NCBI GenBank assembly: GCA_958295895.1
Contig: CATQHI010000001.1
Span: forward strand, 248,001 to 312,000
Length of the DNA stretch: 64,000 nucleotides
Origin: Saprospiraceae bacterium
Lineage (GTDB): Bacteria; Bacteroidota; Bacteroidia; Chitinophagales; Saprospiraceae
Direction: 5' to 3'
Shown here: piece by piece, positions 40,205 to 49,400 of the stretch
How the letters are laid out: every line of letters begins with the position of its first letter
Numbering within the stretch: position 1 is the stretch's first letter
The notes under the pieces: model-generated
Seen by the model: only the letters and a program-made list of their open reading frames with translations
Database searches by the model: none
What the model was told of the DNA's origin: nothing
Made by a program: the position numbers and the translations under genes

Positions 40205-40453
40205 ATGTCTAAAGTCTGTAAACTCACGGGTAAGAAGCCGATCAGCGGCAACCACGTGTCCCACTCCAATCACAAGACCAAGCGCCGCTTCGTACCCAAT
40301 ATCCAGAAGAAACGCTTCTTTGTTCCTGAGCTAGGTAAGTTTATTACGCTGCGCGTGTCCACTAGCGCCATGCGTACCATTAATAAATTGGGCGTATACG
40401 CTTACGTGAAGAAGCTCGAAAACAAAGGCATCGAAACCGGCGTCAAGCTCTAA
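40205..40453 (+). CDS. rpmB: 50S ribosomal protein L28 (bL28)
   Basis: 82 residues beginning MSKVCKLTGKKPISGNHVSH; HSNHKTKRRFVPN and the following basic region are typical of L28. Followed by rpmG after 12 bases. Confidence 0.97.
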   Translation: MSKVCKLTGKKPISGNHVSHSNHKTKRRFVPNIQKKRFFVPELGKFITLRVSTSAMRTINKLGVYAYVKKLENKGIETGVKL

Positions 40454-40465
40454 ACTCTACTCCCC

Positions 40466-40654
40466 ATGGCCAAGAAGAGCAAAGGTAACCGCAACCAGAT
40501 CATCCTGGAGTGCACCGAGCAGAAAGAAACCAACGTACCCGGCACCAGCCGCTACGTGACCCAGAAGAACCGGAAAAACACCCCCGGTCGGATGGAGCTC
40601 AAAAAGTACAATCCCAACCTGCGGCGTATGACGCTGCACCGGGAAATTAAGTAG
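40466..40654 (+). CDS. rpmG: 50S ribosomal protein L33 (bL33)
   Basis: 62 residues; [20 protein letters not shown] and [16 protein letters not shown] match the L33 core. No CxxC zinc motif, so this is a zinc-free (C-minus) form. Confidence 0.97.
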   Translation: MAKKSKGNRNQIILECTEQKETNVPGTSRYVTQKNRKNTPGRMELKKYNPNLRRMTLHREIK

Positions 40655-40703
40655 ATCAACCCCTAGCGGCCCGTAGCCGTTAGTGATAAAAACAATCCCT
40701 CCC

Positions 40704-40877
40704 ATGGCTAAAGTCTCTAAGAACTCCCGCGTCGGTAAGCGTGCGGCTAATGCCGGCTCCGGTCGCGATTACGTGAAGGTTGTCCAGTCCGTCAAGAACC
40801 CCGAAACCGGAAGCTACTCCTACAAGGAAGTGATGGTGCATAAGGATAAACTGGATGATTTCATGAAGGATAAGTAG
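40704..40877 (+). CDS. DUF4295 small ribosome-associated protein
   Basis: 57 residues: MAKVSKNSRVGKRAANAGSG then a short conserved C-terminus ending DDFMKDK. DUF4295 proteins are found next to rpmB-rpmG in Bacteroidota. A Bacteroidota-specific ribosomal protein, bL38, was described from the Flavobacterium johnsoniae ribosome; this gene's place in the rpmB-rpmG operon makes it a candidate, but I have not confirmed the identity. The upstream ATG at 40683 is less likely because the conserved start is MAKVSKNSR. Confidence 0.8.
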   Translation: MAKVSKNSRVGKRAANAGSGRDYVKVVQSVKNPETGSYSYKEVMVHKDKLDDFMKDK

Positions 40878-40899
40878 GCCCCGCCTATTCTCCCTGCTG

Positions 40900-40936
40900 G
40901 AAGCCCACGTTACTCGACCGTAGCGTGGGCTTCTCT
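40900..40936 (+). terminator. Terminator after the rpmB-rpmG-DUF4295 operon
   Basis: GAAGCCCACG / CGTGGGCTTC arms with further inner pairing (TTAC/GTAG), followed by TCTCTC. Not a strong T run, but the position is right. Confidence 0.7.
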
Positions 40937-40995
40937 CGTAGGGAGTGGCAGGGCTAAAGCCACAACCACGGAGCGACCGTCGCTGTATCTAGGCC

Positions 40996-41610
40996 ATGAG
41001 TGACTTCTGGAACGACCGCTACGCCGCACCCGACTACGCCTACGGCACCGCCCCCAATGCCTTCCTTGCCCAGCAGCTACGGCTGCGCCAGCCTACCGGC
41101 CGTATCCTGCTCCCCGCCGATGGGGAAGGTCGTAATGGCGTCTACGCCGCCGAGCAGGGGCTAGAAGTACACGCCTTCGACCTCAGTACGGAGGGAAAGC
41201 AGAAGGCCATGCAGCTGGCCCACCGGCGGCAGGTAGCAATCGACTACCGGGTAGGGGAGTTCCTGGACCTGGGCTACCACGAGGATACCTTCGACGTGCT
41301 GGCACTGATCTACGCTCACTTCCCCGCCGAACTAAAGAAAGCCTATAACCAACGCCTTGCTACCTACCTATGCACCGGCGGCCTACTCATCTTCGAGGCC
41401 TTCGGACAACACCACCTCAGCTACCGGCAGGATAATCCCAAAGTCGGTGGTCCCGGAGTTGCGGAGATGCTCTTCTCTACCGAGGAACTACGCCGCACCT
41501 TCCCCCACTTCGAGGTGTACCACCTCGCCGAGGAAGCCGTGGAGCTCAGCGAGGGCACCTTCCACCAGGGGACGGGATCGGTGGTTCGGTTCGTAGGCAG
41601 AAAGCTGTAG
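40996..41610 (+). CDS. Class I SAM-dependent methyltransferase
   Basis: 204 residues. The Rossmann-type motif ILLPADGEGRNGVYAAEQG (SAM binding), VHAFDLSTEGKQKAM and DVLALIYAHFP are typical of small TehB/UbiE-like methyltransferases. Substrate unknown. The gene stands alone between the DUF4295 terminator and prfB. Confidence 0.8.
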   Translation: MSDFWNDRYAAPDYAYGTAPNAFLAQQLRLRQPTGRILLPADGEGRNGVYAAEQGLEVHAFDLSTEGKQKAMQLAHRRQVAIDYRVGEFLDLGYHEDTFDVLALIYAHFPAELKKAYNQRLATYLCTGGLLIFEAFGQHHLSYRQDNPKVGGPGVAEMLFSTEELRRTFPHFEVYHLAEEAVELSEGTFHQGTGSVVRFVGRKL

Positions 41611-41625
41611 ATTGTACCGCCCGAC

Positions 41626-41651
41626 TACCTTTGCACCGGCGGCCCCGCCCC
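41626..41651 (+). promoter_or_regulatory. -7 element plus GC-rich box before prfB
   Basis: TACCTTTG (41626-41633) followed directly by CACCGGCGGCCCCGCCCC. No TTG is found 19-20 bases upstream. The transcript would start about 41640, about 60 bases before the prfB ATG. Confidence 0.6.
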
Positions 41652-41700
41652 ATGCCACGCCTTTACTCCCTACGCCCCTTACCCCTTAATTACTTATCCC

Positions 41701-42790
41701 ATGACCAACGACCAATTGAAGGACCTGCAGACCCGCCTCGGGCTGCTTAAACAGTATCTTTGACGTCGCCGCGCGCGAGTTTAAGGTAGAAGACCTAACC
41801 CAGCGGAGTCTAAACCCCGCGTTCTGGAATGATTCGAAGGCCGCCGAGGCGGTGATGAAGGAACTGCAGAGCCACAAGAATTGGGTGAGCCAGTATAAAC
41901 GGGTGGCCGACCGCGTCGATGACCTGGAGGTGCTGCAAGAATTTCTAAAGGAAGGGGAAGGGACCGAAGAAGAGGTAGAGCGCCGCTACGAGGAGACCGT
42001 CGCCGTACTGGACGACGCCGAGTTTAGGGCTACGCTCAACCGCCCGGAGGATGAGCTGGGCTGTATCCTGGAGATCAACGCCGGAGCCGGGGGTACCGAA
42101 AGCAACGATTGGGCCGAGATGCTCCTGCGTATGTATACGATGTACGCAGAAAAGTACGCCGGGTATAAAGTGAGCCTAGCCAGTGAAACGCCCGGTGATG
42201 TAGCCGGCATCAAGTCCGCTACCCTGGAGCTGATCGGAGATTTTGCCTACGGAATGATGAAGGGGGAAAATGGCGTGCACCGCCTGGTCCGCATCAGTCC
42301 CTACAACGCTCAGGGCAAACGCATGACCAGCTTTGCCAGTGTATTCGTGCACCCTAGGGTAGACGACACGATCGAGGTCGAGATTAACCCGGCCGACATT
42401 CGCTGGGATACCTTCCGTGCCTCAGGGGCCGGGGGGCAGCACGTCAATAAAACGGAGTCGGCCGTACGCGTAACCCACGAGCCTACCGGGATTGTGGTCG
42501 AGTGCCAGGAGGAACGCAGCCAGCACCAGAACCGGGAGCGGGCCCTCAACATGTTGAAGAGCCGTCTCTACGAGCGGGAACTGGAAGCCCAACGTGCCGA
42601 GAAGGATGAGATCGAAGCCGGCAAAACGGCCAATGAATGGGGTAGCCAAATCCGTAGCTACGTCCTGGACGACCGCCGCGTGAAGGACCACCGCACCAAT
42701 TGGCAAACTAGTCAAACCGATGCGGTACTCAACGGTGACCTGGAGGACTTCCTCAAGGCCTACCTACGCTGGAGTGGTGAGGCTAAATAA
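41701..42790 (+). CDS. prfB: Peptide chain release factor 2, programmed +1 frameshift at 41761
   Basis: Twenty codons from [20 protein letters not shown] end at TGA (41761-41763) in the context CTTTGAC; skipping one T puts the ribosome in the frame [11 protein letters not shown] and on to the normal RF2 C-terminus (total about 362 residues). The RF2 motif [13 protein letters not shown] and SPF-like loop region follow. The CTTTGAC shift site is the known autoregulatory site of RF2. The SD-like AGGGGG that promotes this shift in E. coli is absent here (CTTAAACAG precedes TATCTTTGAC). Confidence 0.95.
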
Positions 42791-42792
42791 AA

Positions 42793-42819
42793 AAGCACTC
42801 CGGCGGAACCGGAGTGCTT
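42793..42819. terminator. Bidirectional terminator after prfB and the COX3-like gene
   Basis: AAGCACTCCGG-CGGAA-CCGGAGTGCTT stem of 11 bases. On the minus strand it is followed by a T6 run (A6 upstream on the plus strand), so it can end transcripts from the leftward operon as well as prfB. The remaining 220 bases to the COX3 stop (42820-43042) are AT-rich and show no gene. Confidence 0.82.
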
Positions 42820-43042
42820 CTAGGTAGTAGGTGTCTAAAAACGGCTTGTGTTGTTCTATGTCGCCATGTAGTCTCTCAATACGTGTACAAAAACTTAAAA
42901 TCCAAACCACTACAGAGAGAGCAACATCCGTGCCAATGTAATAATACCTTGAATATCAATAGGATAGAGAGATTACGAATTGCAGCTCATCAAATATAAG
43001 AAAGAGCTTTGCGGTATTTCATAAAGTAACTAAATATGGTTA

Positions 43043-43687
43043 CTAGCCTATGTACTGCCACACTAGCTGATTGATCAGGAAGAACAACACGAGGTAGATC
43101 CACAGTCCGTCGAGAAAATGCCAGTAGATCGTAAGGAGGCGTAAGTTGAGCCGCTTGTCGGGATCGCTGAAGTACACCAGGACGCTCACCGGCTCACGCA
43201 TATACTTACGGGCGCGGTGCAGGAAGATGCCCAGGAAGGGCAGCCCGCCGATGACGTGCGCGAAGTGCAGGGCAGAGATGACGTAGAGGTAGCCAGCCGA
43301 GTTGTCGCTATTGATGTACACCTGCCGATGGAAGAGTTGATACCAGGCTACCCCCTGCATGACCATGAAGAAGATAGACAGGTAGAGGGTGTACCAGAGC
43401 ATTTGTTGGTAGCGGGCGGTGTCGTCCGCCAGGTACGAGGCCTTAGCCTGCGTCATCGTGTAGCTACTAGCTAGCAGGATACCCGTATTCAGGAAGAATA
43501 ATAGAGGTAGCTTGATGGGGGGCAGGTCGCTCTGGACCCGGGTATAGACGAAGGCGGCCGTCATCGCCAGGAACAACATGCTCAGGCTAAAGAGCAACAG
43601 GGAGAGGTAGATGTTCTTGGGGTGAAAGGCGAAATTGTCCTGCATCTCGTCGACCGGATGCTCGATCTCCTGGGGGCGGTTATACAT
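43043..43687 (-). CDS. Heme-copper oxidase subunit III (COX3-like)
   Basis: 214 residues with five hydrophobic segments; HPKNIYLSLLLFSLSMLFLAM, the central LYVISALHFAHVIGGLPFLG and YWHFLDGLWIYLVLFF fit subunit III of cytochrome c/quinol oxidases. No catalytic subunit is nearby. The start at 43687 (MYNRPQEIE) overlaps the stop of the DUF2256 gene by one base (TGATG), which implies coupled translation. Confidence 0.85.
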   Translation of the reverse strand: MYNRPQEIEHPVDEMQDNFAFHPKNIYLSLLLFSLSMLFLAMTAAFVYTRVQSDLPPIKLPLLFFLNTGILLASSYTMTQAKASYLADDTARYQQMLWYTLYLSIFFMVMQGVAWYQLFHRQVYINSDNSAGYLYVISALHFAHVIGGLPFLGIFLHRARKYMREPVSVLVYFSDPDKRLNLRLLTIYWHFLDGLWIYLVLFFLINQLVWQYIG

Positions 43688-43830
43688 CAGGCAGCGGGTT
43701 TGTTCCGGCGGCAGCGTTCGGAGCAGTACTTGACCTCCTCCCATACCCTGGCCCACTTTTTACGCCAGGTGAAGGGACGGCCGCACACGGGACAGATTTT
43801 TTGGGGAAGGTTAGGCTTTTGGTGCGCCAT
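43687..43830 (-). CDS. DUF2256 zinc-ribbon-like small protein
   Basis: 47 residues; C..C ([15 protein letters not shown]) and C...C ([10 protein letters not shown]) make a likely four-cysteine zinc site, exactly the DUF2256 pattern (CxxCxRPFxWRKKW...YCSxxCR). Function unknown. Its ATG at 43830 lies within the end of the DUF6435-like gene (20-base overlap), and its stop overlaps the COX3 start, so the three genes form one tightly coupled unit. Confidence 0.82.
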   Translation of the reverse strand: MAHQKPNLPQKICPVCGRPFTWRKKWARVWEEVKYCSERCRRNKPAA

Positions 43831-43993
43831 CGCGAAGGGCTATGATTTTGTCCATGACGGCTTCGGCCTCGGCGGATTTAGCGGCGTAGCCCCTGATGTC
43901 TCCGCCACGCTGTAGTGCCATAGCGTCCTCCAAGAGCTGGGAATACTCCTTTTCCAGTTTCTTTAGGGGGTCCTTTTTGAACAGTCCAAACAT
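43811..43993 (-). CDS. DUF6435-like small protein
   Basis: 60 residues starting [20 protein letters not shown], a Lys/Glu-rich helical protein. Closely resembles the DUF6435 family found widely in Bacteroidota and gamma-proteobacteria; function unknown. It is first of the three overlapping minus-strand genes. Confidence 0.72.
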   Translation of the reverse strand: MFGLFKKDPLKKLEKEYSQLLEDAMALQRGGDIRGYAAKSAEAEAVMDKIIALRDGAPKA

Positions 43994-44063
43994 GGTGAAA
44001 CGGTTTAGGGAAGTAACGGAGGCGGCATACCTTAGGTTGCACCCGGTGGAGGACCCCAAAAAT

Positions 44064-44100
44064 CGAAGGCCCACACCGATCTTGTCGGTGCGGGCCTTCG
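44064..44100 (-). terminator. Terminator after the PRC-barrel gene
   Basis: Stem CGAAGGCCC.CACCGA / TCGGTG.GGGCCTTCG (15 pairs, one mismatch) with ATTTTTG following on the minus strand. Confidence 0.82.
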
Positions 44101-44133
44101 GTTAGGTTGCTAAGAGCATATAACTATGGTAAG

Positions 44134-44505
44134 TTAGGCGGTTTGCCGCTGCGTTTGGGTGCTACGACGCTCTACGCCATAGTGGGTATACAGGTTATTC
44201 CAGTACGTGTGGTCATTGGTTTTGGGCCAGTTGTCCTTATCAAAACCGGGGGCATTTTCCAGACGCTCCTTACTCACGTTGAGTACGAATTTCTCCGTAG
44301 TGGTATTCACGCTGAATGCCTCAAATGGAATGGCGAAGTACTTATCACCAAGGCCTAGAAAGCCACCGAACGAGAGGACGGCGTAGTTAACGCGACCGTT
44401 CTCGGTATCGATCATTAGGTCCTTTATTTCTCCGAGGTTTTCACCCTTCTGGTTGGTTACGTTGGTTCCGGTAATGGAAGTAGAAGATAGAATCAGATTA
44501 TTCAT
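44134..44505 (-). CDS. PRC-barrel domain protein
   Basis: 123 residues. The PRC-barrel is visible at about residues 8-80 (NVTNQKGENLGEIKDLMIDT, RVNYAVLSFGGFLGLGDKYF, AIPFEAF). Such proteins bind partners or RNA-maturation factors or act in stress; here a general stress role is possible because close homologues with a C-terminal KDNWP...DHTYWNNLYTHYG motif often respond to stress, but this is inference. The 330-base region to greA holds the promoters of both genes. Confidence 0.8.
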   Translation of the reverse strand: MNNLILSSTSITGTNVTNQKGENLGEIKDLMIDTENGRVNYAVLSFGGFLGLGDKYFAIPFEAFSVNTTTEKFVLNVSKERLENAPGFDKDNWPKTNDHTYWNNLYTHYGVERRSTQTQRQTA

Positions 44506-44675
44506 AATAATAAAAGTTTTGTTGCGGTAGGTGTCACGTGTAAAAGTGTGGGAATCCGCTTGTTATCAATTCAAAATACACTAATATAACATGTTGATAC
44601 TGGTATTTGTTCGCTATATAACCAAATTAATGAGTACGGAGGCTTTACCGCCGCGTTTCGATCGGCGGGGCCAGC

Positions 44676-44706
44676 CTGACGATTGTGAAAATTTACCCTA
44701 TCTTTG
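44676..44706 (+). promoter_or_regulatory. Promoter of greA leader
   Basis: TATCTTTG (44699-44706) matches TAnnTTTG; the -33 position reads CTG (44676-44678) at 20 bases. Start of transcription about 44713. Confidence 0.6.
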
Positions 44707-44726
44707 CCCGAATGATTTTACGCCGT

Positions 44727-44763
44727 GACGCTGCCCTCCACCGAGGGAGCGTCGCTTTTTTTT
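44727..44763 (+). terminator. Intrinsic terminator inside the greA leader
   Basis: GACGCTGCCCTC-CACC-GAGGGAGCGTC stem (11 pairs, one bulge) followed by GC and a T8 run. No plus-strand gene lies before it (the upstream PRC gene is on the other strand), so it can act only on transcripts begun in the greA leader, giving a roughly 50-base RNA or attenuating greA. Confidence 0.85.
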
Positions 44764-44838
44764 CCCACCCGTCGCACCGCCCTAGCTACCTAAGCTACCC
44801 TACTGTTTGAGTCGGTAGTGACGCCCAACCCTTAGATC

Positions 44839-45313
44839 ATGACAGGAACACACTATCTGTCGCAAGAAGGATTCGACCGGCTCCGGGCCGAGCTCGACGA
44901 GCTGAAAACCACCGGACGGGCCGACGTCGCCCGCGCCATCGCCGAGGCCCGTGAGAAGGGGCGACCTATCCGAAAACGCCGAATACGACGCCGCCAAGGA
45001 TGCCCAGGGCCTCCTGGAAATGAAGATCAACGAGCTGGAAAAAGTAATGGCCAACGCCCGCGTCCTCGACTCCAGCCAGCTCGATACTAGCAGGGTGACC
45101 GTGATGAGCAAGGTCACCATCGAAAACATGAAAAACAAGGCGGAAATGGTCTACCAGCTCGTTGCTCAGAGTGAGGCCAACCTAAAGGACAAAAAGATCA
45201 GTGTCGACAGCCCCATGGGCCAGGGGCTGCTGGGTAAAGCCGTCGGTGAGGTTGCCGAGGTCAAGACGCCCAACGGCGTCATTCAGTTCCGGATCAAGCA
45301 CATTACCGTCTAG
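44839..45313 (+). CDS. greA: Transcript cleavage factor GreA, one extra G at 44958-44961
   Basis: The N-terminal coiled-coil is in the first frame (MTGTHYLSQEGFDRLRAEL to AIAEAREKG) and the rest in the next (DLSENAEYDAAKDAQGLL to FRIKHITV). Removing one G from GGGG in AAGGGGCGACC joins them exactly to a normal 157-residue GreA with the acidic tip DLSENAEY. GreA rescues backtracked RNA polymerase. The frameshift is probably a sequencing error; a real loss or recoding would be surprising. Confidence 0.85.
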
Positions 45314-45316
45314 GCC

Positions 45317-45715
45317 GTGGCTAGTGTATTTACCCGCATTATCGACCGGGACCTGCCCGGCTACATCGTAGCCGAGACCGATCGGCATATCGCCTTTCTC
45401 GACGTCCGGCCCATGGTGGAAGGGCACACCCTCTGTGTGCCCAAGCGAGAGGTAGACTACTACTACGACCTGACGGATGACGAATTGACGGAGCTGACCC
45501 TGTTCACCAAGCGCGTTGCTAGCGGACTGAAGGCAGCCGTTGACTGCCAGCGTATCGCCAATGGGGTACTTGGCCTGGAAGTCCCCCACGTGCACGTACA
45601 CCTCGTGCCGGTCAGCACTACTAGCGACTTCCGGTTCGGAAAAGTGATCGAAGTACCCGCCGCTCGCATGCAGGAGTTGCGTGACACGATTGCCGCGGCC
45701 ATCCCCCCGGCCTAA
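45317..45715 (+). CDS. HIT-family nucleotide-binding hydrolase
   Basis: 132 residues, GTG start three bases after greA. FTRIIDRDLPGYIVAE and catalytic HVHVHLVP are the HIT (Hint/HINT-AMP-lysyl hydrolase) hallmarks. Members hydrolyse AMP-phosphoramidates; physiological substrate unknown. Close coupling with greA is common in Bacteroidota. Confidence 0.9.
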   Translation: MASVFTRIIDRDLPGYIVAETDRHIAFLDVRPMVEGHTLCVPKREVDYYYDLTDDELTELTLFTKRVASGLKAAVDCQRIANGVLGLEVPHVHVHLVPVSTTSDFRFGKVIEVPAARMQELRDTIAAAIPPA

Positions 45716-46349
45716 AAGTCCGGCGGCGTCAATTCCTTGAAGTGACCATTCAGCTGCGCTCGCTCCCGGATGCCTAGCGGGTCACCGGACTGCGGACGTA
45801 CCTGCTGCAGGTGGCGCAGCAAATAAAGCTGCCGCTCGTCGGCCGCCCGCAGGGTCAGGAATTCATACTCCTGTTCGAGGGTGAAGCCTACGTAGTGTCC
45901 GATGCTATAGGTGCGAAATCTCTCTTCGACGGACGCCACCTCCCGGTCAATCTTGAGCTGTTGGTAAATAGCAAGGGTAAGGTGCACGATCTGTTCGTTG
46001 ACGCCGGGGTCTTCCTCCTCCTCCACGGGCAGAAACCTCACCTGCCCGCCGGGGTACAGTTTACCCGGTGCCTGCCGGTCGAAGTCGTCCAGGTGAAACA
46101 CCCGCCGGCCCCGGGTATGCACGTCACTCTCTCCGGAAGGGTAGCGCCGCGGTACCCCTTCGAGTGACACTTCCGTAGCGATGGGCTGTAGGGTTTCCCT
46201 TGATTACGGTGGGTACGCCGAAGGTGATACCCTGCTGCTCGGCATCCTGAATAAGCTGGCGGTACCGCGGCTCGAAAATGTGCAGATTGAGGGCCTCGCC
46301 GGGAAATACGACCAGTTGTAGGGGGGAAAAGGGCAAGTTGTTGTTCCAT
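45712..46349 (-). CDS. LON substrate-binding-domain protein, two single-base frameshifts
   Basis: The full protein (about 211 residues) is recovered if one base is removed from the C6 run (46321-46326) and one near 46197. It then reads MEQQLALFPLQLVVFPGEAL, HIFEPRYRQLIQDA, FGVPTVIKETLQPIATEVSL, and ends LKELTPPDF. This matches the LON N-terminal-like (PF02190) proteins of Bacteroidota, which lack protease and ATPase parts; function unknown. Both lesions lie in homopolymers, which favours sequencing error. Confidence 0.78.
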
Positions 46350-46413
46350 ACCAAAAACCCAACAGCCTTCGCCGCTAAGTTGCTTACTTTGGGAGCAACT
46401 AACCGTGGTCTCC

Positions 46414-49400
46414 ATGCGCTATTGCGTCGCTTTTGCCGTACTTTTCCTGTGGTCGGCCTGCAAGAACTCACCCGTTGATTCCTCCACCGAGCTCCCGTCG
46501 TACGTGCTCTCCCACACCACGGGCACGGTCGGACGCGACGCCACCATTACCATTACGCTCGATACGGTCTACGCCGAGGCGGCCATCGACTTTTCCCTTA
46601 CGCCGGGCGTAGCCGGTAGCGTAAAGGTCACGGACCGGTACTTCGTCTTCACCCCGGATGTCCCTTTACCGAGCGGACAGACCTTCCGGGCCACGGTGAG
46701 TCTGAATGGTCGCTCTCCCTACATCTTCGAGTTTAGTACCCCCCTCCGGGAGCTGGAGCTGCAGGCCAGTGGCTACTACATTCCGGATCCCGCCCAACCG
46801 GCACGCGTGGAGCTCACCGGCCGGCTACTGACCAACGATGGGGCAAGCCTGGAGGAGATGCAGGGAGTACTGCAGGCGAGCTACCGCGATACTCCTCTGG
46901 AGGTGTCCCTACAGCAGCAGAGCCAGAACGTCTTCACCTACGTGGCCACCGTACCCGACCGGGGCACTGAGCCGGGCACCGCCGTCATTCAGTACGATGG
47001 AGGGGGCGCGTTCGCCGGTGCAACGGGCAGGGTGGAGGTGCCGATTGCGCCGGTAGGGACCTTTGAAGTGATCGATGTTGCCGCGGCGGCCGAGGGAGAA
47101 GGTATCGTGATGCGCTTTACGGACCCCGTCGCTACCGATCAGGACCTTACCGGCCTAGTGCGCTTCCGGCCGTCGCTTGACTTTACCACTAGCGTAAGTG
47201 GTAATCTGCTCACCCTTTATCCCGCCGCCACGGAGCTGTCCGAGGCCACGTTGGTGGTCGATCCGCAGCTGGCCAGCGTAGCCGGTAAAACCCTGGAGCG
47301 GCCCACCGAATGGCTCGTCAATCTCGGTAAGCGGGACCCCGCACTACGGGCAGTCAGTAACGGAACGATCATGCCCCACGACGGGCGGCGGCTGTATACC
47401 TTTGAGGCCATTGGGCTCGATCGGGTATACTTCGAACTCTTCCGGATCCAGACCGGCAACGTGCTGCACTTTTTGCAGGAGCAGTCGCTGGGAGAGGTCA
47501 GCGCGGAGTGGAACCTGCGCCGGGTCGGCACCGTGATCGACCGGGAGGAGATCGACCTCGCTACGCTTGCTCCGGGGGCTAACTGCAGACAGTGGACCCG
47601 CTACGCCATCGATCTTGGCGACTACATCGGTACGGACGATGCGTCGCTGTACCAGGTGCGACTCGCATTTGGGCTGGAATACACCGAGCAGGCTTGTCGG
47701 GGCTCGCTAGCGCAGTATGGCCTACAACCCATTGCTGCCCAGTTGGCCACCCGGTCTGATTTTCAACTCGGATTCACGACGACCGCCTCCCTACTTGCGA
47801 GCTACAGTGGGATATACGATTACTACGACTGGGAACAGCGCGACGACCCCTGCTCCCCCGCCTACTACAACCGGGAGCGATTCCTGCTCCAAAACGTGCT
47901 ATCTTCCAACCTCGGCCTGATCGCCAAGCGCAACCCCGACCGGACTACCCTGATTTTTACGACCAATCTACTCGAAGCGGGGCCCCAGGGCGGGGTAGGC
48001 GTGAGGGCCTATAGCTATGCCGGGGAAGAACTCGCCTCCGGATCCACGGATACCGAGGGGATGCTCAGCCTCACTACCGAGCAGGAGCCGGCGTTTCTGG
48101 TCGCTATCCTGAAGCAGGAAACCGCCTACCTCCGACTACAGGAGGAAGACGCCCTGCCGGTCGGCCGCTTCGACGTGGGCGGTACGGAGGCCGCCGGCGG
48201 ATTACGGGGTAGCTTTTTCGCCGAACGCGGCGTGTGGCGGCCGGGCGATAGCGTATTTCTCTACTTCGTACTGGAGGACCGCGAAAGCGTCCTGCCGGCG
48301 GACTATCCCATCACATTTACCCTCACCGATGCACGCGGACGGGTGGTGGACCGGCGAAGTATATCCGCGACCAACGACCACGGGATCTACTCCCTTACCT
48401 CCGCACGGACGCAGAGGACCCCACCGGTAACTGGAGTGCCGAGGTACAGGCAGCGGGGCAAACGTACCGGCGCACCCTAGCCATCGAAACGGTCAAACCG
48501 AACCGGCTGGCCATCGAGCTGACCAACGGTAGCCGGACTACCGATCCACTACAACTCCGTGCAGACTGGTTGTACGGGGCACCGGCTGCCGGACTGCGGG
48601 CCGAGGTGATGGTGCGCGTCCAGCCCCGCGAGGTCGATTTCCCCGGCCTTTCCGGTTATATTTTTCAGGATCCCGCCCGTAGCATCGAATCCGGCCCCGA
48701 GAAGCAACTCTTCGAAGGACGCCTAGATGCCCGGGGGGAGGCTACCGTGCCCCCGCCGGCGCAGGAGGGCGACCAACTGCCCGGCCCCCTACAGCTTACG
48801 TTAAGCACCAAGGTCTTCGAGCCGGGGGGCAATTTTAGTATCGACAACGTCGCCCTGCCCTACGATGCGTACCGGACCTACGCCGGGGTCAGGTTGCCGG
48901 AGGACGATTGGGGAAACAAAGTGATCACGACGAGCGGTACATCGACCGTAGACCTGGTGGCCGTAAGCCCCGGTGGCAGTGGCGTAGCTAACCGCCGCCT
49001 CAGCGTAGGCATCTACCGGGTGGACTGGCGTTACTGGTGGCAGGACGGTAACGATAACGTGGCGCGCTTCAGCAGCAGCGCACACACCGAAAGTGTTGCG
49101 ACCTATGCAGCTACCACCGATGCGGGCGGGCGGGCCACCGTCTCGCTGAGTGTGCCGGACTGGGGCCGCTACCTGCTGCGCGTCTGCGATGCCGACGGAC
49201 ACTGTGCGGGTGATTATTTTTACGGAGGATCGAGTGCCGCGGCCCAGGACGACCGGCAGGCCGCCTCCCTACTGCGGCTGCAGGCGGAAAAGGAAACGGT
49301 CGGTCTGGGGGAGCGCATCAACCTCGGGGTACCTACTAGTGCCGGGGGCAATCTGCTGGTGAGTCTAGAAACGGGCGCCGGCAGTCTCAAGCAGTTCTGG

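Noticed and set aside
42820-43042. AT-rich gap examined for a remnant insertion sequence or small RNA
   Set aside because: No coding potential, inverted ends or promoter could be identified beyond the terminator at its left end.
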